A stretch of 64,000 nt of DNA from Leifsonia aquatica H1aii (GTDB lineage Bacteria; Actinomycetota; Actinomycetes; Actinomycetales; Microbacteriaceae), in assembly GCF_000633535.1 (NCBI RefSeq), contig NZ_AYMR01000009.1:496001-560000 (forward strand), read 5' to 3'. Of this stretch, positions 25,134 to 34,487 are shown piece after piece. The translations under genes and the position numbers were made by a program. The notes beneath the pieces are model-generated. The model did not search any database. It was not told where the DNA came from and saw only the letters and a program-made list of their open reading frames with translations. Within the stretch, counting starts at the first letter, position 1; each line of letters opens with the position of its first letter.

Positions 25134-25342
25134 CTACTCCGGGCGTTCCGGGCGATCGCGGCGCGCACGGAGTCGGGAGAACCAGCCCGACGTGCTGATT
25201 GCGTCCGCGACGGTCCCACCGGCCTGGTAGCCGGCCGCGAGCCCCGCGAACGCCGCGAAGCAGTCGTCGCAGAGCACGCTCGTCGCCGTGCGGTCGCCTC
25301 GCCGCGGTTCGGTGTGCTGCACTGATCGCACACGGTTCTCAT
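25134..25342 (-). pseudogene. Possible frameshifted small zinc-ribbon protein gene
   Basis: The minus strand between DUF2469 and yraN reads ATG 25342 MRTVCDQCSTPNRG in one frame. In the -1 frame it reads SVLCDDCFAAFAGLAAGYQAGGTVADAISTSGWFSRLRARR to a stop at 25134. Each frame supplies one CxxC pair, and together they would make a normal four-Cys zinc ribbon of about 65 residues. This pattern suggests a gene broken by a -1 shift (or a base-call error) between the two CxxC motifs. No slippery heptamer is visible. The rest of the 369-bp gap (25343-25472) shows nothing except the yraN ribosome site. I do not recognise the family. Confidence 0.4.
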
Positions 25343-25472
25343 GGGTCGTGCCTGCCGGGGCGCCGGGTTCTGATCCCTCCACAGTCGCGTCGTCGCGTGT
25401 CGCTCTCCACCGATCCTCCTCTCCGGCCCCGTGGCGTCGCCCGCCCGTCGATGCTGGGGGCAGGAGGTCGAC

Positions 25473-25829
25473 ATGGCAGAGAAGGACGAACTCGGGCGCC
25501 GAGGTGAGGCGGTCGCGGCCGGCTGGCTCGAGGCGGCCGGGTGGGTGGTACTGGACCGCAATTGGCGGTGCCCGATCGGCGAGCTCGACCTGGTGCTCGC
25601 GGACGGCAGGACGACGGTGTTCGTCGAGGTGAAGACGCGCAGCTCCGTCGCGTTCGGGCATCCGTTCGAGGCCATCACGCCGATCAAGCGGTCGCGGCTG
25701 CGGCGCCTGGTGGCCGAGTGGTGTCACGAGCATGGTCCCGTCCGCGGCGAGATCCGGATCGACGCGGTGGCGGTGACCGACGCGTGGAGCAGCACTCCCA
25801 CCGTCGAGCATCTCGCGGGGGTGGCGTGA
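25473..25829 (+). CDS. yraN: YraN family (UPF0102) endonuclease-like protein
   Basis: A 118-residue protein with the restriction-endonuclease-like UPF0102 fold: GRRGEAVAAGWLEAAGWVVLDRNWRCPIGELDLVLADGRTTVFVEVKTRSS contains the E...D...ExK pattern. The biological role is unsettled. Start ATG 25473 follows CAGGAGGTCGAC. It heads yraN-yifB-dprA; its stop overlaps the yifB start (TGATG). Confidence 0.94.
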   Translation: MAEKDELGRRGEAVAAGWLEAAGWVVLDRNWRCPIGELDLVLADGRTTVFVEVKTRSSVAFGHPFEAITPIKRSRLRRLVAEWCHEHGPVRGEIRIDAVAVTDAWSSTPTVEHLAGVA

Positions 25830-27370
25830 TGGCGCTCGCGCGCGCGTTCGCGGTGGCGCTGACGGGTGTTCGCGGCGACATCGTCGAGGTCGAGGCCGAC
25901 ATCTCGGCGGGGCTCCCCGCCTTCGTGCTCATCGGGCTCCCGGACGCCGCGCTCGGCGAGTCCCGCAAGCGGGTGAGTGCGGCCGCCGTCAACGCGGGCC
26001 GTCCGCTCACGCAGCGCAAGCTCATCGTGAACCTGTCGCCCGCCTCGCTCCGCAAGCAGGGGAGCGGTTTCGACCTCGCGATCGCCATCGCCGCCCTGGC
26101 GGCGGCCGGCGACGTCCCTGCGGAATCCGCGGCGCGGGCGGTGCACCTCGGCGAGCTGGGGCTCGACGGTCGCCTCCGGCCCGTGCCCGGGGTGCTCCCG
26201 GCAGTGCTCGCCGCACGGGAGGCGGGGTTCCACCGGGTGTTCGTCCCGACGGCCAACGCCGGCGAGGCCGAGCTCGTCGACGGGGTGGAGGTCGTGGCCG
26301 TGACCGGGCTGCGCGCCGCGGCGATCGCCCACGGCGCCGATCTGGAGCCCGTCGACGTCGACCCCGTCGAGGGACCGGCACGCGACCTCGCCCCTCCCGT
26401 CGAGCCGGACCTCGCCGACGTCGCCGGCAATGATGAGGCGGTGGACGCCCTGGTCGCGGCCGCGGCGGGCGGGCACCATGTGGCCATGGTCGGCCCGCCC
26501 GGGGCAGGCAAGACCATGCTCGCGCGTCGGCTGCCGTCCCTGCTGCCCGATCTGACCGGCGACGAAGCCCTCGAGTCCACGTCCATCCGCTCGCTCGCAG
26601 GGCTCGGTGTCGGCAGCGGCCTGGTCCGTCGGCCGCCGTTCGAGGCACCGCACCACACAGCGAGCGCCGTGTCCCTGATCGGGGGAGGCAGCGGTCGGAT
26701 CGTCCCCGGTGCGATCGTGCGCGCCACCAACGGCGTGCTGTTCCTCGACGAGGCCGCCGAGTTCCCGCCGTCCGTGCTGGACGCGTTGCGGCAACCGCTG
26801 GAGGCGGGCGCGGTCAGCATCCATCGGGCGAGCGGCGCCGCGACGTTCCCGGCGCGATTCCAGCTCGTCCTCGCCTCCAACCCCTGCCCGTGCGGTCGCT
26901 ACGGCTCGCTCGATGACGAGTGCACCTGCACGCCCATAGCGCGCCGTCGCTACCTCGCCCGCATGTCGGGCCCTCTGCTGGATCGCGTCGACATCCACCT
27001 CACCGTGCGCCGTCTCGGCCTGTCCGCGTTGCGGACCGCCTCGGACGCCGGACCGCCCGGGCGATCGAGCGCCGCGCTGCGGGCGCGGGTGGAGGCGGCA
27101 CGCCGCGCCGCGGCGTCGCGTCTGGCCGGCACCGGGTGGCGTCGCAACGCGGACGTCGCGGGGGTCTGGCTGCGGACGGGGGCGAGGCGGATCGGAACGA
27201 CCGCCATCGCGCCGCTCGACCGCGCGCTGGAGCGCGGCGCCATCACGATGCGCGGCTACGACCGGGCGTTGCGGCTCGCGTGGACCCTGGCGGACCTCGA
27301 CGGCGACGCCTGCCCGACCGCCGACCACATCGGTCGCGCCCTCTTCCTGCGCCGGGGAGTGGGAGCATGA
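25829..27370 (+). CDS. yifB: YifB family Mg-chelatase-like AAA ATPase
   Basis: A 513-residue AAA+ protein of the ComM/YifB family, linked to branch migration during natural transformation in studied species. An N-terminal Lon-like fold (VEVEADISAGLPAFVLIGLPDAALGESRKRV) precedes the AAA module: Walker A GPPGAGKT near residue 222, Walker B NGVLFLDEAAEF, arginine region SGPLLDRVDIH. A Cys cluster (NPCPCGRYGSLDDECTC) is present. A C-terminal Mg_chelatase_C helical domain ends the protein. Overlaps dprA as ATGA. Confidence 0.95.
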   Translation: MALARAFAVALTGVRGDIVEVEADISAGLPAFVLIGLPDAALGESRKRVSAAAVNAGRPLTQRKLIVNLSPASLRKQGSGFDLAIAIAALAAAGDVPAESAARAVHLGELGLDGRLRPVPGVLPAVLAAREAGFHRVFVPTANAGEAELVDGVEVVAVTGLRAAAIAHGADLEPVDVDPVEGPARDLAPPVEPDLADVAGNDEAVDALVAAAAGGHHVAMVGPPGAGKTMLARRLPSLLPDLTGDEALESTSIRSLAGLGVGSGLVRRPPFEAPHHTASAVSLIGGGSGRIVPGAIVRATNGVLFLDEAAEFPPSVLDALRQPLEAGAVSIHRASGAATFPARFQLVLASNPCPCGRYGSLDDECTCTPIARRRYLARMSGPLLDRVDIHLTVRRLGLSALRTASDAGPPGRSSAALRARVEAARRAAASRLAGTGWRRNADVAGVWLRTGARRIGTTAIAPLDRALERGAITMRGYDRALRLAWTLADLDGDACPTADHIGRALFLRRGVGA

Positions 27371-28680
27371 CCTCCACGAACGCCTTCGTCGGCGTGCCGC
27401 ATCGCCGGCTCGCGGCGCTGCTCGCCGCGGTCGAACCACGTCCCGCCGCCGAGGCTCCCGAAAGACGCGCGTCGGCAGCGGCCACGGGCGGTGAGGGGGA
27501 TGGATCGGGCGCCGCAGGGAACGACCGTGATGCGATGGAGACCGCGTTCGCTCGGGTCGCCCTCGGCACGATGGTCGAACCGGGGGACACCGACGCGGGC
27601 GCGCTGGTCGGGGCGCTCGGCCCGGCGGGGGCGCTGCGCTGTCTCGCCGCCGAGCACGACGCGGGCGACATGCTCGCGCGGATCGGCGCGGATGCGTCGA
27701 GCGCCCGCCAACGCTCGCGGATGTCGGACGCCTTGAAGCGCTGGCGCACGCGAGGATCGCCGCAGGCGGGCGTCCGTGCCCTGGAGATGGCGGCGCACGT
27801 CGGCGCGACGCTGCTCACACCCGAGAGCGTCGGCTGGCCGGCGGGACTCGCCGCCCTGGACACGGGCGCGCCCATCGGTCTCTGGTTGCGCGGCGACGCG
27901 CGACGTCTCGCCGCTCTCGACCGCTCGATCTCGCTCGTCGGTGCCCGCGCAGCGACCGGCTACGGCGAGCATGTGGCCATGGAGAGCGCGGCCGGCCTCG
28001 GCGACCGCGGATTCGCCATCATCTCGGGCGGTGCGTACGGCATCGACGGCGCAGCGCATCGCGCTGCGGTCGCGAGCGGGCACGTCACCGTGGCGTTCCT
28101 GGCCGGGGGAGTGGACCGGCTCTACCCCGCCGGTCACAGCGACCTGCTGCGGCGGGTCGCGGAGGACGGCCTGCTCCTCGGCGAGCTGCCGTGCGGATCC
28201 ACCCCGACCCGGTGGCGGTTCCTGATGCGCAACCGACTCATCGCCGCGGTGAGCGGTGCCACCGTCGTGGTCGAGGCCGGACACCGTTCCGGCTCCCTCA
28301 ACACCGCGGGTCACGCCGCCGAGCTCGGCCGTCCGCTCGGAGCCGTCCCCGGTCCGGTGACGTCCCCGGCTTCGGCCGGCTGCCACCGGCTCATCCGCGA
28401 GTACGCCGCCACCTGCGTGACCACCGTCGACGAGATGGCGGAACTCGCCGACCCGATCGGCAGCGGGCCCCCGGACGACCCGGACGATGCCGTGACCGCG
28501 GGGCAGCACACGAACGACCGTGCGGTCCTGGCAGCGGCCTCCGTGCGTGGAGGCCTCACCCCCGACGCGCTCGCCCGCACGAGCGGCGTCCCGGTGCAGG
28601 CGGTCGTCGCCGCGCTGGGACGGCTCGAACTGACGGGCGACGTGCGACTCACCGAGACCGGCTGGGAGGCGACCCGATGA
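27367..28680 (+). CDS. dprA: DNA-processing protein DprA
   Basis: A 437-residue Rossmann-fold protein that loads RecA on incoming single-stranded DNA. The core is [69 protein letters not shown], then [47 protein letters not shown]. The N-terminus has a low-complexity Ala/Gly insert (residues 20-55), and the C-terminus a winged-helix-like domain. No comEC or comEA is nearby. An octanucleotide repeat array lies directly downstream. Confidence 0.95.
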   Translation: MTSTNAFVGVPHRRLAALLAAVEPRPAAEAPERRASAAATGGEGDGSGAAGNDRDAMETAFARVALGTMVEPGDTDAGALVGALGPAGALRCLAAEHDAGDMLARIGADASSARQRSRMSDALKRWRTRGSPQAGVRALEMAAHVGATLLTPESVGWPAGLAALDTGAPIGLWLRGDARRLAALDRSISLVGARAATGYGEHVAMESAAGLGDRGFAIISGGAYGIDGAAHRAAVASGHVTVAFLAGGVDRLYPAGHSDLLRRVAEDGLLLGELPCGSTPTRWRFLMRNRLIAAVSGATVVVEAGHRSGSLNTAGHAAELGRPLGAVPGPVTSPASAGCHRLIREYAATCVTTVDEMAELADPIGSGPPDDPDDAVTAGQHTNDRAVLAAASVRGGLTPDALARTSGVPVQAVVAALGRLELTGDVRLTETGWEATR

Positions 28681-28758
28681 GCTGGTTCGACCCGCACACC
28701 GTTCGTCTGCGACGCGCTCATGCACCGCCGTCTCTGGGACCGACATCTCCGGGACCGA

Positions 28759-28878
28759 CGGAGAGACGGAGAGACGGGCAGACGGTCAGACGGACAAACG
28801 GACAGCCGGGCAGACGGACAGACCGGCAGACCGGCAGACGGACAGACCGGCAGACCGGCAGACGGACAGCCAAGCAGA
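28759..28878 (+). repeat. Octanucleotide tandem repeat array between dprA and xerC
   Basis: Fifteen consecutive 8-bp units of the form CGGACAGA/CCGGCAGA/CGGAGAGA. A 24-bp super-repeat (CGGACAGA CCGGCAGA CCGGCAGA) occurs twice in full. It fills much of the 277-bp gap between dprA and xerC; the remainder shows no gene. The 8-bp period is not a multiple of three, so any frame crossing it shifts when copy number changes. A frame starting at ATG 28677 (overlapping the dprA stop) crosses the array but reads only low-complexity Arg/Thr/Gln and is not called. Confidence 0.9.
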
Positions 28879-28957
28879 CGGAGGCAGACGGAGCGGAACC
28901 GGGGCTCCCCGAGGGTCGCTGCGCGGGCCGGGGCCGTCGGGGCGGGATGCTGGGAGG

Positions 28958-29863
28958 GTGCAGTTCACGGACGCGATCGACGGGTACGCGCGCCACCTGG
29001 AGGTGGAGCGCGGATACTCGGCGCAGACCGTGCGCGCCTATCGGTCCGACCTGACGGCGCTCGCCGCCTTCGCCGCCGGACGGCAGGTGGACGAATCGCA
29101 CGGGCTGACCCTCGACCTGCTGCGTGACTGGCTCTGGGAGGGCGCGCAGCGGGGACTGTCCAAAGCGACCCTGGCCCGACGGTCCGCCGCTGCGCGCGGG
29201 TTCAGCGCGTGGTCGAGCCGCCTGGCGGGCGAACGAGTCGACCCGGCCGCACGCCTCCGGGCGCCGCGACCCGACAAGACCCTCCCGCGCGTGATCACCC
29301 GAGCGCAGATGGACGACCTGCTCGCCGCCCTCGCCGCTCGCGCGACCGACGGGGACCCCGGAGCGCTTCGCGATCTCACGATCATCGAACTCCTCTATGC
29401 GACCGGGGTCCGCGTCTCAGAACTGACCGGACTGGACGTGGACGACGTCGACCTCGACCGGCTGACCGTCCGCGTGCTCGGCAAGGGGGCGAAGGAGCGG
29501 GTCGTCCCCTTCGGCGTCCCCGCCCGCGCGGTCATCCGCCGCTACCTCGCCGAGGCGCGTCCGGCGCTCGCCGTCGAACGATCGGGGCCGGCACTGCTGC
29601 TCGGCACGCGCGGCGGACGGATCGGCACGCGGGCGGTCTACGAGCTGGTCGCCACCCTCCTCGAGGAGATCCCCGGGTCGGGACCGGCAGGCCCGCACGC
29701 GCTCCGCCACACGGCCGCCACCCACCTCCTCGACGGGGGCGCCGACCTGCGCGCCGTGCAGGAGATCCTCGGGCACGCGAGCATGGGCACCACCCAGATC
29801 TACACGCACGTCTCGACCGAACGCCTCAAGGAGAGCTACCGGATCGCGCACCCCCGCGCCTGA
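28958..29863 (+). CDS. xerC: Tyrosine recombinase XerC
   Basis: A 301-residue site-specific recombinase for chromosome dimer resolution with XerD. The N-terminal SAM-like domain ([23 protein letters not shown]) is followed by the catalytic domain with Arg152, Lys176, His247, Arg250, His273 and the nucleophile Tyr282 ([10 protein letters not shown]). Start GTG 28958 follows TGGGAGG. Housekeeping rather than phage type: the dprA-xerC neighbourhood is usual, and no attachment site or excisionase is seen. Confidence 0.94.
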   Translation: MQFTDAIDGYARHLEVERGYSAQTVRAYRSDLTALAAFAAGRQVDESHGLTLDLLRDWLWEGAQRGLSKATLARRSAAARGFSAWSSRLAGERVDPAARLRAPRPDKTLPRVITRAQMDDLLAALAARATDGDPGALRDLTIIELLYATGVRVSELTGLDVDDVDLDRLTVRVLGKGAKERVVPFGVPARAVIRRYLAEARPALAVERSGPALLLGTRGGRIGTRAVYELVATLLEEIPGSGPAGPHALRHTAATHLLDGGADLRAVQEILGHASMGTTQIYTHVSTERLKESYRIAHPRA

Positions 29864-29886
29864 GCGCCCGGCCGTCGACGCGAGTG

Positions 29887-30471
29887 TCACCTCCCATGGT
29901 CCAGCGGAAGCAGCACGGACGGCGGCACGGAATCGAAGAACAACAGCGGCGAGACGTACGCGCCGTCGACCCGGACGCCGACATGGAGGCATGCCCCATC
30001 GCAGTGGCCGCCGGCGGCGACCTGACCGAGCGGAGCACCGCGCCCGACAGGATCGCCCGCGCCGAGGGACGTCGACAGCGGCTCGTAGCTCGAGAGCACG
30101 CCGCCGCCATGGTCCAGCGTGAGCACGGGGCGGTCCACGACGACGCCGGCGAAGCGCACCCGCGCATCCGACGGCGACGTCACGGGCGTACCGGCGATCG
30201 CGGCCAGGTCGATGCCGCGATGCCCGGCCGCATAGGGCGTCGGCGGCGCCGCGAACGGCCCGATCACCCGGGGAGGAGCGACCGGCCAGGACCAGCGCGG
30301 CGAGGGCTGCACGACGCGTCCGACGCTCGACGGCGAGGCCGCCGGCCCGGCGGGCGGCAGTCCGCTCGCCGGGGATCGCTCGGGCGACGCGCCGCCCGCG
30401 AGGAGGACGCCGCAGCACAGGGCGGCCAGGACCCGGGGAGTACGCCGCCCGTTCCTGGCCCACCCCCTCAC
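29887..30471 (-). CDS. M23 family metallopeptidase, secreted
   Basis: A peptidoglycan endopeptidase-type protein (194 residues from GTG 30471). A signal peptide (RTPRVLAALCCGVLLAGGAS) precedes a Pro/Ser linker and the LytM domain. The domain has the metal pair in AGHRGIDLAA (His and Asp) and a terminal GGHCDGACLHVGV. The usual HxH is CLH here: the zinc-ligand His is kept, and the catalytic position is taken by Cys with a nearby HC, a variant I recall in actinobacterial M23 proteins. The start is uncertain. ATG 30573 has a good GGGGGTGG ribosome site but would add a Trp/His-rich segment made by a 9-bp DNA repeat in front of the signal peptide. Convergent with xerC. Confidence 0.85.
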   Translation of the reverse strand: MRGWARNGRRTPRVLAALCCGVLLAGGASPERSPASGLPPAGPAASPSSVGRVVQPSPRWSWPVAPPRVIGPFAAPPTPYAAGHRGIDLAAIAGTPVTSPSDARVRFAGVVVDRPVLTLDHGGGVLSSYEPLSTSLGAGDPVGRGAPLGQVAAGGHCDGACLHVGVRVDGAYVSPLLFFDSVPPSVLLPLDHGR

Positions 30472-30506
30472 CCGCCGACCCTGCGAGCACCCCGCGTTAC
30501 CGCGAC

Positions 30507-30569
30507 GCCATCCGTGCCATCCATGCCATCCCCGCCACGCATGCCACCTCCGCCATCCGTCCCATACGT
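30507..30569 (+). repeat. Seven 9-bp degenerate tandem repeats upstream of the M23 gene
   Basis: Consensus GCCATCCRT in seven near-adjacent copies. Read on the minus strand in the frame of the M23 gene it encodes a Trp-rich segment (WRRWHAWRGWHGWHGW). Whether it is translated depends on the M23 start. Confidence 0.75.
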
Positions 30570-30697
30570 GCATCGGCGTCCACCCCCTCCGCGCCGCGCG
30601 GCGCCCGCTCCCACTCTCGCGTGAAGCGGATCCGCCGCGGACCCGGGGCCGCGGATCGGTGGGAAACGGGTTTCTGCACATCGGACGCATGTCGACA

Positions 30698-30725
30698 TTG
30701 CCCCGCGGCGATCCGGGCGTACCGT
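30698..30725 (+). promoter_or_regulatory. Probable promoter of the sugar porter gene
   Basis: TTGCCC, a 16-nt spacer and TACCGT. The leader to ATG 30798 is about 65 nt with AAGGGGAAG as ribosome site. Nothing else was recognised in 30574-30797. Confidence 0.4.
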
Positions 30726-30797
30726 GTCTAGCGCCGGTTCGCGCTCGCCCGTCGCGGACGTCGCCGGCGGCGGCACACAACCGAACAAGGGGAAGAC

Positions 30798-32297
30798 ATG
30801 TCAGGACAACGCAGCGGCACGGATGAGGCCGGGAACGAGGTCGCCCACCAGCCCAGCGGCGCGATGCGGCGCAAAGCGACGGGGCTCGCCATCGCGGCGG
30901 CCGTGGGAGGCTTCCTCTTCGGCTTCGACTCGTCGGTCATCAACGGTGCGGTCGACTCGATCGGCACGCACTTCGAGCTCAACGCGTTCGTCAAGGGGTT
31001 CGTCGTCGCCGTCGCTCTGCTCGGCTGCGCGCTCGGCGCCTACGTGGCCGGTCGGCTCGCCGACCGGTGGGGCCGGCTCAAGGTCATGTTCCTCGGCGCC
31101 GTCCTGTTCTTCGTGAGCTCGATCGGGGCCGGTCTCGCCTTCTCGGTCTGGGATCTGGGCCTCTGGCGCGTGGTGGGCGGCCTCGGCATCGGCATCGCCT
31201 CCGTCGTCGCGCCGGCGTACATCGCCGAGATCGCGCCGCGGCAGCGACGTGGCGGCCTGGCCTCTCTGCAGCAGCTGGCGATCACCATCGGAATCTTCGC
31301 CGCGCTCCTCTCCGACGCGCTGCTCGCGAACGGCAACCCGTCGCGCGAGATCTGGTTCGGGCTGGAGGCGTGGCGGTGGATGTTCCTGGTCGGCGTCATC
31401 CCCTCCGCCGTCTACGGCATCATCGCGCTGACGGTGCCGGAGTCCCCGCGCTTCCTGCTCGCGACCGGTCGCCGCGACGAGGCCCGCAAGGTCTTCGAGA
31501 CGCTCGTGCCCGCCGCGGACCTCGACCGGTCGATCAAGGACATCGAAGACTCCATCAAGGTGGACAAGGAGGGCCTGAAGGCGACCCTGCGCGGCAATGT
31601 GCTGGGGTTGAAGGGCATCGTGTGGATCGGCATCATCCTGTCGGTGTTCCAGCAGTTCGTGGGCATCAACGTGATCTTCTACTACTCGACGACCCTGTGG
31701 AGCGCCGTGGGCTTCACCAAGGCCGACTCCCTCACGATCAGTGTGATCACGTCCGTCACGAACGTGGTGGTCACCGTCGTCGCGATCCTGCTGGTGGACC
31801 GGATCGGCCGCCGCCCGATCCTCCTGACCGGCTCCGTCGGCATGGCCGTCTCCCTCGGGACGATGGCGCTCGCGTTCGCGTTCGCCGACAAGGGGGCGAA
31901 CGGCGCGGTCAGCCTTCCCGGCGCGTGGGGGCCGATCGCCCTGGTCGCGGCCAACCTCTTCGTCATCTGCTTCGGTGCGTCGTGGGGCCCGCTCGTCTGG
32001 GTGCTGCTCGGCGAGATCTTCCCGACCAAGATCCGCGGCAAGGCGCTCGGGCTGGCAGCGGCGGCCCAGTGGATCGCGAACTTCCTCATCACGGTGTCGT
32101 TCCCGCCGATGGCCGACTTCTCGCTGGTGTTCACCTACGGGATGTACGCGCTGTTCGCGGCGCTGTCGTTCTTCTTCGTCTTCTTCAAGATCCCCGAGAC
32201 GAACGGCATGGCGCTCGAGCAGGCGGAGACCCTGTTCACCAATGCCAAGGGGCGGGCGCGCGGGCCGCAGGTCCGCTCCAGCGGCGACTCCGCGTGA
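30798..32297 (+). CDS. Sugar porter family MFS transporter
   Basis: A 499-residue twelve-helix sugar:H+ symporter (GlcP/XylE/GalP class). Family signatures are [18 protein letters not shown] in helix 1, [49 protein letters not shown] in helix 7 and [12 protein letters not shown] at the end. Likely substrates are glucose, xylose or galactose; the sequence does not separate them. Standing alone with its own promoter, it precedes rpsB by 253 bp. Confidence 0.93.
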   Translation: MSGQRSGTDEAGNEVAHQPSGAMRRKATGLAIAAAVGGFLFGFDSSVINGAVDSIGTHFELNAFVKGFVVAVALLGCALGAYVAGRLADRWGRLKVMFLGAVLFFVSSIGAGLAFSVWDLGLWRVVGGLGIGIASVVAPAYIAEIAPRQRRGGLASLQQLAITIGIFAALLSDALLANGNPSREIWFGLEAWRWMFLVGVIPSAVYGIIALTVPESPRFLLATGRRDEARKVFETLVPAADLDRSIKDIEDSIKVDKEGLKATLRGNVLGLKGIVWIGIILSVFQQFVGINVIFYYSTTLWSAVGFTKADSLTISVITSVTNVVVTVVAILLVDRIGRRPILLTGSVGMAVSLGTMALAFAFADKGANGAVSLPGAWGPIALVAANLFVICFGASWGPLVWVLLGEIFPTKIRGKALGLAAAAQWIANFLITVSFPPMADFSLVFTYGMYALFAALSFFFVFFKIPETNGMALEQAETLFTNAKGRARGPQVRSSGDSA

Positions 32298-32550
32298 CCA
32301 CGCGTTCCTGATAGGATGTGCGGAGCACTCCGTTCGTCGGAGTGACTACGCGTGCCCGGACACCCGCAGGGTGGGGCGCACTTCCACCGGTCTCCCTCCA
32401 CTTTCTCCGCGGTATTCCGCGCGGGACGGACAGGGGAGCGGAGGTGCGCGGGGCACCAGGAACGGTGGCCGCCGGCCGCCGTGGACAACCGCACATCGCG
32501 CCTGCCCGACGGAGACGTCACGGGCGCGTCAAACACAAGGAGAAACGGCA
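32298..32550 (+). promoter_or_regulatory. rpsB promoter and structured leader
   Basis: An extended -10 TGATAGGAT at 32308-32316 predicts a leader of about 230 nt. It can fold into three hairpins: CACTCCG/CGGAGTG (32326-32344), a 10-bp stem with one G-U pair closing a 74-nt domain (32376-32385 with 32440-32449), and ACGGTGGCC/GGCCGCCGT with a 3-nt loop (32461-32481). AAGGAG precedes the rpsB ATG. Long structured leaders on rpsB often carry autoregulation by S2; that is inference here. Confidence 0.45.
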
Positions 32551-33486
32551 ATGGCCGTCGTCACCATGCGCCAGCTGCTCGACAGCGGCGTCCACTTCGG
32601 ACACCAGACCCGCCGCTGGAACCCGAAGATGAAGCGATTCATCCTCACCGAGCGCTCGGGCAGCTACATCATCGACCTGCAGCAGTCGCTCACCTACATC
32701 GACAAGACCTACGACTTCGTCCGCGAGACGGTCGCCCACGGCGGCACCATCCTCTTCGTCGGCACCAAGAAGCAGGCGCAGCAGGCGATCGCCGAGCAGG
32801 CGACCCGCGTGGGCCAGCCCTACGTCAACCAGCGCTGGCTCGGTGGTCTGCTGACCAACTTCCAGACCGTGTCCAAGCGCCTCGCCCGCATGAAGGAGCT
32901 CGAGGAGCTCGACTTCGAGGGCACCACCAGCGGCTTCACCAAGAAGGAGCTGCTGATCAAGAAGCGGGAGCTGGACAAGCTGCACAAGTCGCTGGGCGGC
33001 ATCCGCAACCTGTCCAAGACCCCGAGCGCGCTCTGGGTCGTCGACACGAAGAAGGAGCACCTCGCGATCGACGAGGCGAAGAAGCTGGGCATCCCGGTCA
33101 TCGCCATCCTCGACACGAACTGCGACCCGGACGAGGTCCAGTACCCGATCCCGGGCAACGACGACGCCATCCGTTCGGTCGGCCTCCTGACCCGCATCGT
33201 GGCCGACGCCGCGGCCGAGGGCCTCATCCAGCGCCACCAGAAGCCCGAAGAGGGCACCGAGCCGGCCGAGCCGCTCGCCGAGTGGGAGCAGGAGCTGCTC
33301 CAGGGCCAGGCCGAGGTGCAGTCGAGCGCCGAGACCGAGAAGGCCGCTGACGCCGACCTCGCCGAGGCCGAGGCGGACTCCGCCGAGGTCATCGCCGAGG
33401 GCGAGGCCGACGCCGAGGTCGCCGCGGAGACCGAGGTCGCTGCGGAGGACGAGGCCGCGGTCGAGGCCGACGCCGAGACCAAGTAG
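32551..33486 (+). CDS. rpsB: 30S ribosomal protein uS2
   Basis: A 311-residue S2: [32 protein letters not shown], then [33 protein letters not shown], and [27 protein letters not shown]. The final 60 residues are an Ala/Glu/Asp-rich tail similar in character to the bS16 tail, absent from short S2 proteins and likely disordered. Start ATG 32551 is preceded by CAAGGAGAAACGGCA. Followed by tsf after 43 bp, the usual pair. Confidence 0.97.
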   Translation: MAVVTMRQLLDSGVHFGHQTRRWNPKMKRFILTERSGSYIIDLQQSLTYIDKTYDFVRETVAHGGTILFVGTKKQAQQAIAEQATRVGQPYVNQRWLGGLLTNFQTVSKRLARMKELEELDFEGTTSGFTKKELLIKKRELDKLHKSLGGIRNLSKTPSALWVVDTKKEHLAIDEAKKLGIPVIAILDTNCDPDEVQYPIPGNDDAIRSVGLLTRIVADAAAEGLIQRHQKPEEGTEPAEPLAEWEQELLQGQAEVQSSAETEKAADADLAEAEADSAEVIAEGEADAEVAAETEVAAEDEAAVEADAETK

Positions 33487-33529
33487 TCCCCACCCCAACC
33501 GCTTTCGACAAGAAGGTTCCAGTCAGAAC

Positions 33530-34360
33530 ATGGCAAACATCAGCATCGCTGACATCAAGGCCCTGCGCGAGCAGCTCGGCACGGGCATGGTCGACACCAA
33601 GAAGGCGCTCGAAGAGGCCGGTGGCGACATCGAGAAGGCGACCGAGATCCTCCGTCTGAAGGGTGCGAAGGGCAACGCGAAGCGTGCCGACCGCTCCACC
33701 AGCGAGGGCCTCGTCGCGGCCAAGGAGAACGGCAACGGCTCCGCCACGATGATCGAGCTCGCCTGCGAGACCGACTTCGTGGCGAAGGGCGAGAAGTTCA
33801 TCGCCCTGGCCGACAAAGTCCTCGACGCGGCCGCCGCCGCCGGTGCGACCACGGTCGAGGAGGCCCTCGCGGCCCCCGCCGGCAGCCAGACCGTCGCCGA
33901 GCTCATCGGTGACGAGGCCGCCATCCTGGGCGAGAAGGTCGAGCTGCGCCGCGTGGCCTCGGTCTCGGGCGAGCACTTCGCGATCTACCTGCACAAGACC
34001 TCCAAGGACCTGCCGCCGCAGGTCGGTGTCGTGGTCGGCTACGCCGGCGACGACGCGGAGACCGCCCGCAGCATCGCGCAGCACATCTCGTTCGCGAACC
34101 CGACCTACCTCACCCGCGAGGACGTCCCGGCCAGCGAGGTCGAGAACGAGCGTCGCATCGTCGAGGAGATCTCGCGCAACGAGGGCAAGCCGGAGGCCGC
34201 GCTCCCGAAGATCATCGAGGGCCGCCTCGGTGCGTTCTTCAAGCAGGTCGCCCTGCTCGAGCAGGAGTACGCCCGCGACAACAAGCTGACCATCTCCCAG
34301 GTGTTGAAGGACTCGGGTCTCACCGTGTCCGGCTTCGCCCGGTTCAAGGTCGGCGCCTAA
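33530..34360 (+). CDS. tsf: Elongation factor Ts
   Basis: A 276-residue guanine-nucleotide exchange factor for EF-Tu. The N-terminal UBA-like domain (ADIKALREQLGTGMVDTKKALEEAGGDIEKATEILR), conserved ELACETDFVAKGEKF and a C-terminal VLKDSGLTVSGFARFKVG are seen. AGAAGG-type ribosome site before ATG 33530. Ends at a canonical terminator. Confidence 0.97.
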   Translation: MANISIADIKALREQLGTGMVDTKKALEEAGGDIEKATEILRLKGAKGNAKRADRSTSEGLVAAKENGNGSATMIELACETDFVAKGEKFIALADKVLDAAAAAGATTVEEALAAPAGSQTVAELIGDEAAILGEKVELRRVASVSGEHFAIYLHKTSKDLPPQVGVVVGYAGDDAETARSIAQHISFANPTYLTREDVPASEVENERRIVEEISRNEGKPEAALPKIIEGRLGAFFKQVALLEQEYARDNKLTISQVLKDSGLTVSGFARFKVGA

Positions 34361-34370
34361 AGCACCGATG

Positions 34371-34411
34371 AAGGAGTCCGGATCGCCACAAGCGATCCGG
34401 ACTCCTTTTCT
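34371..34411 (+). terminator. Rho-independent terminator of rpsB-tsf
   Basis: A perfect 16-bp stem (34371-34386 with 34392-34407), 5-nt loop CACAA and a T-rich end TTTTCT. This is the most canonical terminator in the window. Confidence 0.92.
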
Positions 34412-34487
34412 GTGCGCCCACCCATAGGCGCACGAAGCACCACGCACTACCGTTAGAACCCCAAACAGTCGGAAGGACTATTCACGC

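Noticed and set aside
25200-25300. Programmed -1 frameshift in the zinc-ribbon gene
   Set aside because: No slippery heptamer or downstream pseudoknot is apparent; a broken gene or sequence error is simpler.
28759-28878. Possible CRISPR array
   Set aside because: Units are 8 bp and directly adjacent without spacers, and no cas gene is present.
28677-29054. Short plus-strand frame starting at ATG overlapping the dprA stop ([15 protein letters not shown])
   Set aside because: It consists mainly of the translated 8-bp repeat and runs almost 100 bp into xerC; composition is not protein-like beyond the first 25 residues.
28958-29863. Integrase of a mobile element
   Set aside because: The sequence and neighbourhood (dprA, rpsB-tsf) fit housekeeping XerC; there are no att-like repeats, tRNA targets or phage genes.
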